A stretch of DNA of 16,254 nt from Syntrophaceae bacterium UBA1163 (GTDB lineage Bacteria; Desulfobacterota; BSN033; UBA1163): the NCBI GenBank assembly GCA_002311635.1, contig DBZJ01000090.1, positions 31,152-47,405 of the forward strand, given 5' to 3'. The number at the start of each line of letters is the position of its first letter. Position 1 is the first letter of the stretch. The position numbers and the translations under genes were made by a program. Positions 1 to 7,244 of the stretch are shown piece after piece. The notes beneath the pieces are model-generated. The model saw only the letters and a program-made list of their open reading frames with translations, was not told where the DNA came from and made no database searches.

Positions 1-81
1 TTTGGCTTTGCAACCAATCCCCATTGCGGCAATATTAATTACCAGAACCATTGCGAGGAAAAGAAAAATCCACTTCTTCAT
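1..81 (-). CDS. Small exported lipoprotein-like protein, N-terminal part only
   Basis: Only the first 27 codons are inside the window; the gene continues off the left edge. The peptide starts MKKWIFLFLAM, two lysines and then a hydrophobic stretch up to about residue 22, followed by Gly-Ile-Gly-Cys-Lys. This is a signal peptide, and Cys24 could be the lipidated residue, although the lipobox (Met-Gly-Ile-Gly-Cys) is not canonical. The ATG is firm: it follows AAAGGAGGTGAAGTT, a near-perfect ribosome binding site lying inside the last codons of the upstream receiver gene. The receiver's TGA stop overlaps this ATG (ATGA), so the two are translationally coupled. The function cannot be read from 27 residues; export to periplasm or outer membrane is the only inference. 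Confidence 0.7.
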   Translation of the reverse strand, partial: MKKWIFLFLAMVLVINIAAMGIGCKAK

Positions 82-530
82 GTAACTTCACCTCCTTTCT
101 GAATGGAATGGGAACCCTTCCCTTTTTTCCCAAATGAAGGCGTTTTCACCTCATCGGGAAAAGAAATCTCACGGATCACCTTTCTCAAAAACCTCGGGTC
201 AACAGGTTTTTTGATAATACGACGAATTCCCATTTTTTTCAATCGAATAGTGAGCTCGTCGCTGACCAAAGGAGTCATCAGGATAAAACGGTCGCTCCAC
301 TTCTTCAGGAGGGGAAATCCCTTTTCCAACACATCGATCTCCACGTCAGCTAAGATCATCCCTCCTTCGACATCCTTTTTTCTCTTCTCCAATTGAGAAA
401 AACCCTCGATCTCCTCTACGTGGAAACCATACTTATTCAAAATCTTATTCAGGCTGAGCCGCACAAACTCATCCCGGTCAAGAATAAAGGCGCATTTCAG
501 CTCTTTCTTCACAAAAGAATAGTATATCAA
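78..530 (-). CDS. Stand-alone divergent response-regulator receiver protein
   Basis: A 150-aa protein made of one receiver domain (about residues 11-125) and a short basic tail, with no output domain. Visible marks are the beta-1/acid pocket LDRDE (residues 17-21), the predicted phosphoacceptor Asp62 in ILADVEID, the switch Thr86 in ILMT, and Lys108-Pro109 in IIKKPVDP. One of the two usual acid-pocket aspartates seems to be Arg19, so metal binding or phosphorylation may be altered. Such single-domain receivers relay phosphate or act by protein contact. The frame opens at TTG (530); GTG at 512 is the only other early start and neither has a clear ribosome site. A candidate sigma-54 promoter overlaps the TTG, which would favour a later start. 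The gene is coupled by ATGA to the small exported protein downstream. The receiver fold is fairly sure; the partner is unknown, the nearby kinase being the obvious guess. Confidence 0.75.
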   Translation of the reverse strand: MIYYSFVKKELKCAFILDRDEFVRLSLNKILNKYGFHVEEIEGFSQLEKRKKDVEGGMILADVEIDVLEKGFPLLKKWSDRFILMTPLVSDELTIRLKKMGIRRIIKKPVDPRFLRKVIREISFPDEVKTPSFGKKGKGSHSIQKGGEVT

Positions 531-541
531 ACTTCATGCCA
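527..541 (-). promoter_or_regulatory. Candidate sigma-54 (-24/-12) promoter before the receiver gene
   Basis: The minus strand reads TTGGCATGAAGTTTGATA. Against the sigma-54 consensus TGGCACG-N4-TTGCW it matches TGGCA and TTG, with GG and the -12 G at the standard spacing, but the -12 GC is GA. The expected transcription start is about 516, inside the annotated 5' end of the receiver ORF, which suggests either a shorter protein or a false match. The gene for an NtrC-type activator lies just upstream at 859-2223, which fits. Moderate to weak. Confidence 0.35.
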
Positions 542-612
542 AATTTTTCTTGACTCATCCCGGCCTGCTTTTTCAAATAATTAATAATATTAATAGCTTA
601 AATTTCTGCCGC

Positions 613-644
613 TTTCGTTTTGCTTATAGTAATCCAAAACGAAA
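613..644. promoter_or_regulatory. Perfect 10-bp inverted repeat, possible activator site
   Basis: TTTCGTTTTG, 12 bases, CAAAACGAAA: a perfect dyad with 10-bp arms in the gap between the NtrC-type regulator and the receiver gene. It lies about 97-128 bases upstream of the start expected from the candidate sigma-54 promoter, a usual place for an enhancer-binding protein site. It could also be a hairpin in RNA. Apart from this dyad and the promoter candidate, the gap 531-858 shows no convincing gene. Confidence 0.35.
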
Positions 645-858
645 AAAATGAAAAGGGAAAAAATGACATCTCCATTTCGAAGATATGCGACAAAATGCCA
701 TCATTCTTCAACGCTCTATATAACAAATACGACTTTTCGCCCTCCTTTCTGATTTATCGGCTCATTCAACGCTCATCTTGCAAAAAATTTTTCTGCCTTG
801 GCGGGCCCGTCTCACCCTCTCCGACATCACGACCATAGCCCGGCCTCTCGGGGTACCT

Positions 859-2223
859 TCACAAAATTGAGCTTAATCCTCCGATCTCCTCCACTTTCCT
901 GTGGATCGTCCGAACGTTGATCCCAAGCAGTTTAGCCGCCTTCCGCTTATTTCCTTTCGTCGCCCGGAGCGTCTGAATCAGCATCTCTCTTTCCACGTCT
1001 TCAAGAGATGTCCCTATTTCGATGGGGATCACCTCGGGTCTCCCCTTCCGATCCCGCACTTCCTGTGGAAGGTGCTCGATATCAACGACCTTCGGACTGC
1101 TGATCACCATCAAGGATTCAATGGTGTTCTCCAGCTCCCGGACATTTCCCGTCCATTCATAATCCACCAGAAGGTTCATGGCCCTTTGAGAAACTCCCCC
1201 CACTTTCATATGATATCTTTCATTGTATTTTCCTATAAAAAAATTGACAAGAAAAGGAATATCGTCTTTCCGGTCCTTCAACGCGGGAAGCTTGATATTG
1301 ACCACGTTCAGGCGATAGTAGAGGTCCTCTCGAAACACCGCCGCCTTGACGGCCTCCTGAAGATCTTGATTGCTTGCGGCAATGATTCGGATATCCACTT
1401 TGATCGTCCTATTTCCGCCGACCCTTTCAAATTCGCCTTCCTGGAGGACCCGTAAGAGTTTGATCTGCGTGGCCGGAGGAATATCTTCCACTTCGTCCAA
1501 GAAAAGGGTTCCCTGATGGGCCAATTCGAATCGACCTTTTCGAGACGTGATCGCTCCGGTAAAAGCCCCCTTCTCATGGCCGAAAAGCTCGCTCTCGATA
1601 ATCCCTTCACTTAAAGAGGCGCAACTCACCTTGATAAAAGGCATGGATGCCCTCGGGCTATTGTAATGAATGGCGTTGGCAATCAACTCCTTTCCCGTTC
1701 CGCTCTCGCCGATGATGAGGACAGAACTATCGTAGGGCGCAATATGGCGGATGAGTTCAAAGATTTTCACCATCTTCTCGCTTCTTCCGATGATATTCTT
1801 GAAATGGAACTTGTCTTCCAGCCGGGAGCGCAAATCCCGATTTTGGAGGATCAGCGTCTGTTTCTCCAACGCCCTTTCCACTAACAGCGAGATCACCCTC
1901 GGGTTAATCGGTTTTTCGATAAAATCGAAGGCACCCAATTTCATCGCCTGAACCGCCTTCTCGATCGTCCCTTGAGCAGAAATGACGATCACCTCCGTCT
2001 CCGGCCGGACTCCCTTCACAGCCTCCAAAAACTCGATCCCGTTCATCTTCGGCATGACCACATCGGTGATCACCAGATCCACGTTCTTGTGCCGAAAAAG
2101 CTGGAGTGCCTCTTTCCCGTTTGCGGCAAGGAGGATTTCATGCCCCTTCTTTTTCAACAAAAGGCGAAGGCTCTCTCCCACCATGGGGTCATCCTCCGCA
2201 ATCAAGATCAATTTCTTATCCAT
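859..2223 (-). CDS. NtrC-family sigma-54-dependent response regulator
   Basis: A 454-aa, full-length three-domain regulator. The receiver domain (1-120) carries Asp11/Asp12, phosphoacceptor Asp54 (VITDVVMP), Ser82 and Lys104. The AAA+ sigma-54 activation domain (about 143-370) has Walker A GESGTGKE at 172-179, the sigma-54 contact loop GAFTGA at 219-224 and Walker B LFLDEV at 240-245. A Fis-type helix-turn-helix fills the C-terminus (GNKRKAAKLLGINVRTIHRKV). When phosphorylated, such proteins bind upstream sites, contact sigma-54 RNA polymerase and use ATP to open the promoter. The likely partner is the PAS histidine kinase at 2482-3594, 258 bases upstream on the same strand; a likely target is the candidate sigma-54 promoter 320 bases downstream. 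The start is ATG with only a weak GAGG before it. The family is certain; target genes are inferred. Confidence 0.96.
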   Translation of the reverse strand: MDKKLILIAEDDPMVGESLRLLLKKKGHEILLAANGKEALQLFRHKNVDLVITDVVMPKMNGIEFLEAVKGVRPETEVIVISAQGTIEKAVQAMKLGAFDFIEKPINPRVISLLVERALEKQTLILQNRDLRSRLEDKFHFKNIIGRSEKMVKIFELIRHIAPYDSSVLIIGESGTGKELIANAIHYNSPRASMPFIKVSCASLSEGIIESELFGHEKGAFTGAITSRKGRFELAHQGTLFLDEVEDIPPATQIKLLRVLQEGEFERVGGNRTIKVDIRIIAASNQDLQEAVKAAVFREDLYYRLNVVNIKLPALKDRKDDIPFLVNFFIGKYNERYHMKVGGVSQRAMNLLVDYEWTGNVRELENTIESLMVISSPKVVDIEHLPQEVRDRKGRPEVIPIEIGTSLEDVEREMLIQTLRATKGNKRKAAKLLGINVRTIHRKVEEIGGLSSIL

Positions 2224-2266
2224 AGCCTCATGTGAATTAATACAAACGCATTGAATCCCTTTACCT

Positions 2267-2361
2267 CGTCATTGCGAGCGATTCGGCCTTAGCGGGAGAG
2301 CGTGGCAATCTCTTCCCACAGCTACGAGATTGCTTCGTCATTTCATTCCTCGCAAAGACAA
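2267..2361. repeat. Palindromic intergenic repeat, copy 1
   Basis: The element begins CGTCATTGCGAGCG, contains GGCAATCTC and its mirror GAGATTGCTTCGTCA, and ends TCCTCGCAAAGACA, an imperfect inverse of the beginning. Copy 2 at 13876-13969 has the same order of blocks. This is the style of short non-coding REP/MITE-like palindromes scattered between genes in many Deltaproteobacteria. Here it separates the kinase gene from its regulator gene. Confidence 0.6.
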
Positions 2362-2409
2362 TTTATTTAATGCCTTTCCATTAGTTCGCCTGTCTACCGC
2401 ACGCAGGGG

Positions 2410-2481
2410 GTTCGGAGTGTTTTTGTTTCTAAATCTCGGTGGCCTGCTCTTACTCCGAACTCCTAACTCCGAACGCCGAAC
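2410..2481. repeat. TTCGGAGT inverted and tandem short repeats
   Basis: GTTCGGAGT at 2410-2418 is inverted as ACTCCGAAC at 2452-2460, which is then repeated in direct orientation at 2466-2474 (14-base period), with a partial GCCGAAC at 2475-2481. The copies stop just before the stop codon of the kinase gene. They may form a large stem at the 3' end of that transcript. No terminator T-run is attached. Confidence 0.5.
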
Positions 2482-3594
2482 TTATGTTTTCTGGCTAAGC
2501 GGGATCCTTATTCTAAAGGTGGCCCCTTTGTTGACCTCGCTTTTCACAGAGATCTCTCCGTGATGGTCTGAGATAATCTTCTTGGCAATCGAGAGCCCCA
2601 AGCCTGACCCCATCGGCTTGGTGCTGAACATGAAATCGAAAATCCTGGGGAGATGTTCTTTAGAGATCCCCGGTCCATTATCCCGGATGACGATGAAGAC
2701 ATTTTTCCTGGATCCCCGCGTGAAAAGATGAATTTCCCCTTTTTCCGAGACCGCCTGAATACTGTTGACGAGGAGGTTCGATACGGCCAGATTGAATTGG
2801 CTGACGTCGATTCTGAGCAGGGGTATTTTTTTTTGAAAATGGGTTTCGACCCTCGCGTTCTTGATTTGGGCATCGGGTCTTAAAAGTCGCACCACGGAAT
2901 CCAACACGTCGTTCAATTGAGTCCACTCGAATTTCGGGGGAGGAAGACGATTGAAATCCAAAAATTCTTTGAGATTATTCTCCAGCCGGAGGGTTTCGTA
3001 GCTGATAAAATTGATCAGGGAATGAATCTCTTCTTTCTGAGAGAGCTGGGCTTCTCCGCCCAACTCTTCTCTCAGCAGCTCAATGTTGATGTTCAAAGAG
3101 CTCAAGGGATTTCGAATCTCATGGGCCATCCATCTTGCCAGCATTCCGATGGTGGAAAGATCCCGGCTCTTGCTGATCTCCCTCAGCAGCAGACCTTTCT
3201 CCGTCACATCGGCAAAAGTCGCCAAACAGCCCAAGAACATCGACCCCTTCCTGTCAAAAATGGGATAAAAGCTGCAGTGAAGGATCCGGGTCTCCCGGGC
3301 CGGGGAAGGGGCAGGAGGGACGTTGATGGCCAGTTCCACATCGTGATTGCTTTCTCTCTTTTCGTAAACGAGGTCGAAGTGCTTCTTGATATTCTTATAA
3401 GGAATGGCCCTCTCCAATTTCTTTCCCAGCGCTTTCTTCCCGCTGATCTGAAAATATTTTTCGGCGATGAGATTGAAGATCTGGACCCGACCTTGCCCGT
3501 CGGCAAAGACGACGGCCTCCTTAAAATTTCTCAAGATAATCTCGTGAAGGCTCTGCTCTGACGGACTCATCCTTAAAGCGGCTACTCCGTCCAC
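2482..3594 (-). CDS. Soluble PAS-domain sensor histidine kinase (NtrB-like)
   Basis: A 370-aa kinase with no membrane segment, so probably cytoplasmic. A PAS sensor domain covers about residues 15-130. The HisKA dimerisation domain has phosphoacceptor His158 in MAHEIRNPLSSL, and the C-terminal HATPase domain shows the N box (NLLVNSIQAV), G1 (DNGPGIS), F box (FDFMFSTK) and G2 (GSGLGL). It should autophosphorylate and pass phosphate to the NtrC-type regulator at 859-2223. The longest frame opens at GTG (3594) and overlaps the end of the ATP-grasp gene by 13 bases. An ATG nine codons in (3570) is an equally good start, and both could use the GGAG near 3583. The overlap indicates co-transcription and translational coupling with the ligase gene. 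The F box has Phe-Met-Phe-Ser where Pro-Phe-Phe-Thr is usual, a mild deviation. Confidence 0.94.
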   Translation of the reverse strand: MDGVAALRMSPSEQSLHEIILRNFKEAVVFADGQGRVQIFNLIAEKYFQISGKKALGKKLERAIPYKNIKKHFDLVYEKRESNHDVELAINVPPAPSPARETRILHCSFYPIFDRKGSMFLGCLATFADVTEKGLLLREISKSRDLSTIGMLARWMAHEIRNPLSSLNINIELLREELGGEAQLSQKEEIHSLINFISYETLRLENNLKEFLDFNRLPPPKFEWTQLNDVLDSVVRLLRPDAQIKNARVETHFQKKIPLLRIDVSQFNLAVSNLLVNSIQAVSEKGEIHLFTRGSRKNVFIVIRDNGPGISKEHLPRIFDFMFSTKPMGSGLGLSIAKKIISDHHGEISVKSEVNKGATFRIRIPLSQKT

Positions 3595-4580
3595 CCATAC
3601 CGTTTCAGGGCATAATGGAAAATGGTTTTGACCAGCCGATCATAATCCCATCCCATGCTCCTTGCGATCATCACCAGGTCTCCGTAAACGGGAGAAAGGC
3701 CCGGAAGGGGATTGATCTCCAAAAAGTATGGGGTCCGGTCCTCCCCTACACGGATATCCACCCGTGAAACATCCCGGCACTCCAAGGCGCGATAGGAGCG
3801 GAGGGCCACCTCCTCAATCTTTCTGAGAAGATCCTGGCCAATCGAAGGAGGGCAATGGTATCGAACCTTCTCTTCCCACTCCCTCTTTATCTCCAAAGAG
3901 TAAACGGATTCTTCCGGGGCTCTTCCCTTGATCTCAATCTGCATGACGCCGAGGACAAAAGGATCCTCGTTGCCCAGGATACCCACCGTGAACTCGGGGC
4001 CTTTAATGAATTCCTCCACGAGAACGGGGGAATCATACGTCTCTAAAAGCCCTGTGGTCTTCTCCCTCAGGGATTGAGCATCCGAGATTTTCGAATCCAG
4101 TCGAACCCCCTTGCTCGACCCTTCGTGGCACAGCTTGACGAAGAGGGGGTAACGGAGATCTAAGCCATGGAGGTCCTCGACCTTTTCCACTTTCTTGAAT
4201 CGCGGGGTCGGGATATTTTGACTCATGACGATTCTCTTCGCCATGGCCTTATCCAGAGTGAGGGAGAGGGTGAGAGGATCGGAGCCGGTATAGGGGATAT
4301 TTAGAAATTCCAAGAGAGCTGGGATGTGGGCTTCCCGGTTTCGACCGTGAAGACCTTCTGCAATGTTAAAGACGATATCGACCGGTGTCCGTCTTAACCG
4401 ATCGATCAAACCGGCGTCTCCGCCCAGCTTGATCACGTCGTGCCCTTCGCCCTCCAGGACCCTGCGAATGGCATCGATCGTCTCCTCGGCATCGAACTCC
4501 TCCAAAAAATCTATCGGCTGATTTTCCTGCTGAGAAAAATCCTTTTTGAGGTTATAGGTGATGCCGACTTTCAATTTCAT
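3582..4580 (-). CDS. D-Ala-D-Ala ligase-like ATP-grasp enzyme
   Basis: A 332-aa ATP-grasp ligase. The fold is visible in sequence: N-terminal alpha/beta domain; FNIAEG (71-76) and NIPYTGSDPLTLSLTLDK (94-111) as in Ddl; ATP-binding FVKLCHEGSSKGV (147-159) and VLVEEFIKGPEF (187-197); metal ligands Asp275 (RVDIRV), Glu288 and Asn290 (FLEINPLPGLSP). It lacks two Ddl signatures: the N-terminal GGxSxExxVS loop that binds the first D-alanine (here VGITYNLKKDFS) and the omega-loop YDYEAKY (here YSLEIKREW). It therefore probably ligates a carboxylate to an amine, with substrates that cannot be assumed to be D-alanine. It is first in a minus-strand unit with the PAS kinase and has a sigma-70-type promoter at 4634-4662. 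A true Ddl is the alternative; automatic annotation would probably say so. Confidence 0.85.
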   Translation of the reverse strand: MKLKVGITYNLKKDFSQQENQPIDFLEEFDAEETIDAIRRVLEGEGHDVIKLGGDAGLIDRLRRTPVDIVFNIAEGLHGRNREAHIPALLEFLNIPYTGSDPLTLSLTLDKAMAKRIVMSQNIPTPRFKKVEKVEDLHGLDLRYPLFVKLCHEGSSKGVRLDSKISDAQSLREKTTGLLETYDSPVLVEEFIKGPEFTVGILGNEDPFVLGVMQIEIKGRAPEESVYSLEIKREWEEKVRYHCPPSIGQDLLRKIEEVALRSYRALECRDVSRVDIRVGEDRTPYFLEINPLPGLSPVYGDLVMIARSMGWDYDRLVKTIFHYALKRYGWTE

Positions 4581-4598
4581 CTTCAGAACATTCCCGGC

Positions 4599-4613
4599 TT
4601 GCCGTAGGCAAGA
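4599..4613 (-). other. Small hairpin in the 5' leader of the ATP-grasp gene
   Basis: CTTGCC-TAC-GGCAAG forms a perfect 6-bp stem with a 3-base loop about 20 bases before the ATG at 4580, in the leader transcribed from the promoter at 4634-4662. It has no T-run, so it is not a terminator; it may affect translation or mean nothing. Confidence 0.35.
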
Positions 4614-4633
4614 CAGGCACCCGCGATCATTTT

Positions 4634-4662
4634 CTTTTATCTCTGTTTTAAATCTTTGTCAA
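4634..4662 (-). promoter_or_regulatory. Sigma-70-type promoter for the ATP-grasp/kinase unit
   Basis: On the minus strand a perfect -35 TTGACA (4657-4662) is followed after 17 bases by TAAAAG (4634-4639), 4 of 6 to TATAAT. It gives a leader of about 50 bases to the ATG at 4580. It is the only strong promoter match in the divergent region between the two blocks. Confidence 0.55.
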
Positions 4663-4731
4663 CCCTCATCTATGAAAAATTGATGCAGCAGGACTTGATT
4701 TCTAAATTAAGGCTCAACCCCTCGTCGGACC

Positions 4732-4757
4732 GGATGTCTTTCAGAAGACATCCTTTT
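4732..4757 (+). terminator. Strong hairpin with T-run just before tatC
   Basis: GGATGTCTT-TCAG-AAGACATCC is a perfect 9-bp stem with a 4-base loop, followed by TTTTATGTT. It has the form of a Rho-independent terminator on the plus strand but ends only 16 bases before the tatC GTG. No plus-strand gene lies upstream within the window. It may be a leader attenuator for tatC or a guard against read-through; which is not decidable here. Confidence 0.5.
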
Positions 4758-4773
4758 ATGTTACATTGGTTTC

Positions 4774-5538
4774 GTGAATCGCCAGGACAAAGGGCTTGGG
4801 CTAGGGATGAAGAGAGAAGAGATCTTTCAGTCGTTAGGCAGCTTACGAAAAGGTCTTCTTCAAATCATTATCGCTATCGTTCTAAGCGGAATCATCATCT
4901 TCCCCTTTTCCAAGAAGCTGCTGGCATATCTCTGTCAAAAGACTCTTGAAACCGGCCTCGTCGCCTACGCTATTCCAGAGGCTTTTTTCTCACTCCTCAA
5001 GTTGACCCTCTACGCGAGCCTGTTCGTTTCGATTCCTTTGATCTTTTACTACATCTGGAAAGCCTTCTCCCCTGTCTTTCGTTCGAAGGGATTGACCAGG
5101 GCAAACGGCCTCCTTTTCGCCTCGATCTTCCTTTTCTATCTGGGTGCATTTTTTTGTTTCTTTGTCGCCTTGCCCAATGGCGTTAAGTTTCTGTTAGGGT
5201 ATCAATCCGCCCATATCAAACCGATGATCTCTGCGGGAAAATATGTCTCCTTTTGCATGATCTTCATCTTTGGATTTGGGTTGACTTTCGAACTTCCTTT
5301 AATCCTCGCTCTATTGAGCTATCTCAGAGTGGTGCGTGCATCGTTTTTGACTCGAAACCGGAAGTATGCTATTCTCGCCATAGCGATTATAGCGGCTGTC
5401 GTCACGCCGACCCCGGATGTTTTTAACATGAGTTTAATGGGTGTCCCGATGTATGTCTTATTCGAGGTCGGAGTGATTGCGGTCAAAGTGATTGAGCGAA
5501 AAAGGGCCAGACCTGAGATGTCTCTCTCCCAAAAATAG
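4774..5538 (+). CDS. tatC: Divergent TatC, twin-arginine translocase subunit
   Basis: A 254-aa six-segment membrane protein. Typical TatC blocks are visible: PEAFFSLLKLTLYASLFVSIPLIFYYIW, FLFYLGAFFCFFVALPNGVKFLL, FGFGLTFELPL and the late TPTPDVFNMSLMGVPMYVLFEVG. TatC recognises twin-arginine signal peptides and, with TatA/B, exports folded proteins. Two usually conserved acids are missing: the N-terminal LxELRxRL is LGSLRKGL (E. coli Glu15 becomes Ser) and the first cytoplasmic loop YKHERR is RSKGLT (Glu103 becomes Gly). Glu170 (TFELP) is kept. No tatA/B is nearby. The start is GTG (4774), without a clear ribosome site; ATG at 4807 is an alternative giving 243 aa. It ends 2 bases before the kinase gene, so they share an operon. 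The family is sure; normal Tat function is not. Confidence 0.9.
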   Translation: MNRQDKGLGLGMKREEIFQSLGSLRKGLLQIIIAIVLSGIIIFPFSKKLLAYLCQKTLETGLVAYAIPEAFFSLLKLTLYASLFVSIPLIFYYIWKAFSPVFRSKGLTRANGLLFASIFLFYLGAFFCFFVALPNGVKFLLGYQSAHIKPMISAGKYVSFCMIFIFGFGLTFELPLILALLSYLRVVRASFLTRNRKYAILAIAIIAAVVTPTPDVFNMSLMGVPMYVLFEVGVIAVKVIERKRARPEMSLSQK

Positions 5539-5540
5539 AG

Positions 5541-7244
5541 ATGGAAACGGACAAATCAACCCCCGTCATCCCCCTTTCCATTCCCTGGGTCAGATCCCTT
5601 ATTCGTCAGAGGATCCCCCCAATCGGGCTGAAGACCAAAATCACCTTTCTCATCATCCTGATCGTTGTCGGAGTCCTTCTCCTCGCCAGTTATTTAGACT
5701 ATCATTTTGCAAAAAAGGATCAGATCGACCTCTATTTAAATCGAGATATCCTCATTGCAAAACAAATCGATGCCTCGATTCCAGACCGAGCCATTCGGGA
5801 GGACCTTCCTCGCATCGAGGATGAAGTGGAGGAGTGGCTGCTCAGTCGCTCCTTTTTGATGGAAATTGATGTTTTTCTTTTCTCGGCCAAGGATTTGGAA
5901 ATCATCGTCTCCCGTTCAAGAGAAATCCATCAGACGTCATTGGTCCTGTCCAAAGATCAAATCAATCGGCTGAAAAAGGACAAAGACCTTTCCTCACTCC
6001 ATGATGTGGGAGAGGAGAAATGGCTGGAGGTGATTGTTCCCCTTCACCTGGGAACAAAGGCGGTCGGCGGGATTCGATTGGCCAGTTCTCTGGACGAAGC
6101 GCAAAGCTTCTTGAACAAAAAGAGAAATCGGGCGATTATCCTGACGTTCTTCAGCAGCCTTGTCATCTTGATCACACTGACGATCCTCTTCGGGAGACTG
6201 GTTGGGAACCCGATTCAGAGGTTGGTAGAGGCTATGTCCCGTGCGGAGAAAGGCGACTTGGAGGCAGAAGCGCAGATTCAAAGTGAGGATGAACTGGGAA
6301 AATTGGGGAGAAATTTCAACCGCATGCTGGGGACGATACGTGAAACCCATGAGCAGAATATCGAACTCATAAGACAAGTCAACCAGTTCAATGAGGAGTT
6401 GACCAGAAGAATCGAAGCCGCCACCTCGGAATTGGCCAAAAGAAACGAAGAGCTGAAGCTTCTCAACGAAGCCCTGTTTGCATCCCAGAGGCAATTAAGT
6501 CAGTCTGAAAAACTCGCCGCTGTGGGACAAGCCACGGCAGAAGTGGGACACCACATCGGGACCCCCCTGAACTCGATCTCCGGGTATATCCAGCTTATTC
6601 TTCAGGACGGGAAGCTTCTGCCCAAGGACCAGGATCGGCTCAAAATCATCGAATCACAGCTGGACAAGATAGCCGATTGGGTTAATAATCTTCTCTCTTT
6701 TACCCGACAGCCCAAACCCCAGTTGAAGTCTCTGGATGTCAATGATGTGCTGGAAGAATTGATCCATTTGAGTGAGCCCTGGTTTCTTGCACGGAATGTG
6801 AAACTCTCTACACATCTCTCTCCGGGGCTCCCTCCCGTCTTAGGGGATTCGACCCACATTCAAACCCTCTTTCTCAACCTGATCACGAATGCGTTAGACG
6901 CCATGCCCCAGGGAGGAGTGCTGACGATCGAGACCCAGCAAGTTTCCCCTCCCCTCTCCTCAGGGGATGGAAGATGGCTGGAAATCTCAATCGCCGATAC
7001 CGGAATTGGAATAACTGAAGAATCAAGAAAGAGGATTTTCGACCCTTTCTTCACTACAAAAAAAATGGGAGAAGGCACGGGATTGGGATTGGCGATCTGT
7101 GAGAAGATTATAAAAGAACACTCTGGAACGATCAAAGTAAGAAGTGAAGTGGGAAAAGGGAGCACGTTTTCCATCTCCATTCCGGTTTTTGAAGGAAGTG
7201 AACTCGATGAACAAAACATCAACCCGTCTCTTGGTCGTAGATGA
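5541..7244 (+). CDS. Membrane sensor histidine kinase with HAMP domain
   Basis: A 567-aa kinase. TM1 is at about 33-52, followed by a periplasmic sensor region of about 140 residues (53-195) and TM2 at about 197-218. HAMP follows (219-275, with NPIQRLVEAMSRAEKGDL), then a coiled coil (270-325), HisKA and HATPase. The HATPase boxes are intact: N (LFLNLITNALDAM), G1 (ADTGIGI), F (FDPFFTTK), G2 (GTGLGL). The H-box is unusual: EVGHHIGTPLNSI, so His337 is the expected phosphoacceptor and the next residue, normally Glu/Asp, is His338. Its partner is the NtrC-type regulator whose gene starts inside its last 38 bases. The upstream tatC gene ends 2 bases before, so translation is probably coupled. The periplasmic ligand is unknown. 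ZraS/AtoS-like kinases have this layout. Confidence 0.94.
   Translation: METDKSTPVIPLSIPWVRSLIRQRIPPIGLKTKITFLIILIVVGVLLLASYLDYHFAKKDQIDLYLNRDILIAKQIDASIPDRAIREDLPRIEDEVEEWLLSRSFLMEIDVFLFSAKDLEIIVSRSREIHQTSLVLSKDQINRLKKDKDLSSLHDVGEEKWLEVIVPLHLGTKAVGGIRLASSLDEAQSFLNKKRNRAIILTFFSSLVILITLTILFGRLVGNPIQRLVEAMSRAEKGDLEAEAQIQSEDELGKLGRNFNRMLGTIRETHEQNIELIRQVNQFNEELTRRIEAATSELAKRNEELKLLNEALFASQRQLSQSEKLAAVGQATAEVGHHIGTPLNSISGYIQLILQDGKLLPKDQDRLKIIESQLDKIADWVNNLLSFTRQPKPQLKSLDVNDVLEELIHLSEPWFLARNVKLSTHLSPGLPPVLGDSTHIQTLFLNLITNALDAMPQGGVLTIETQQVSPPLSSGDGRWLEISIADTGIGITEESRKRIFDPFFTTKKMGEGTGLGLAICEKIIKEHSGTIKVRSEVGKGSTFSISIPVFEGSELDEQNINPSLGRR

Noticed and set aside
620..838. 72-aa plus-strand ORF in the gap 531-858
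   Set aside because: No ribosome site, low-complexity AT-rich composition, no recognisable motif, and it covers the inverted repeat.
4656..4949. 97-aa plus-strand ORF overlapping the tatC start
   Set aside because: It overlaps tatC in another frame, includes the hairpin, and has a composition typical of a shadow frame.
7144..7206. Earlier start for the second NtrC-type regulator
   Set aside because: The 21 extra residues lie inside the kinase HATPase coding region and precede the receiver beta-1 strand; ATG 7207 has a good ribosome site.
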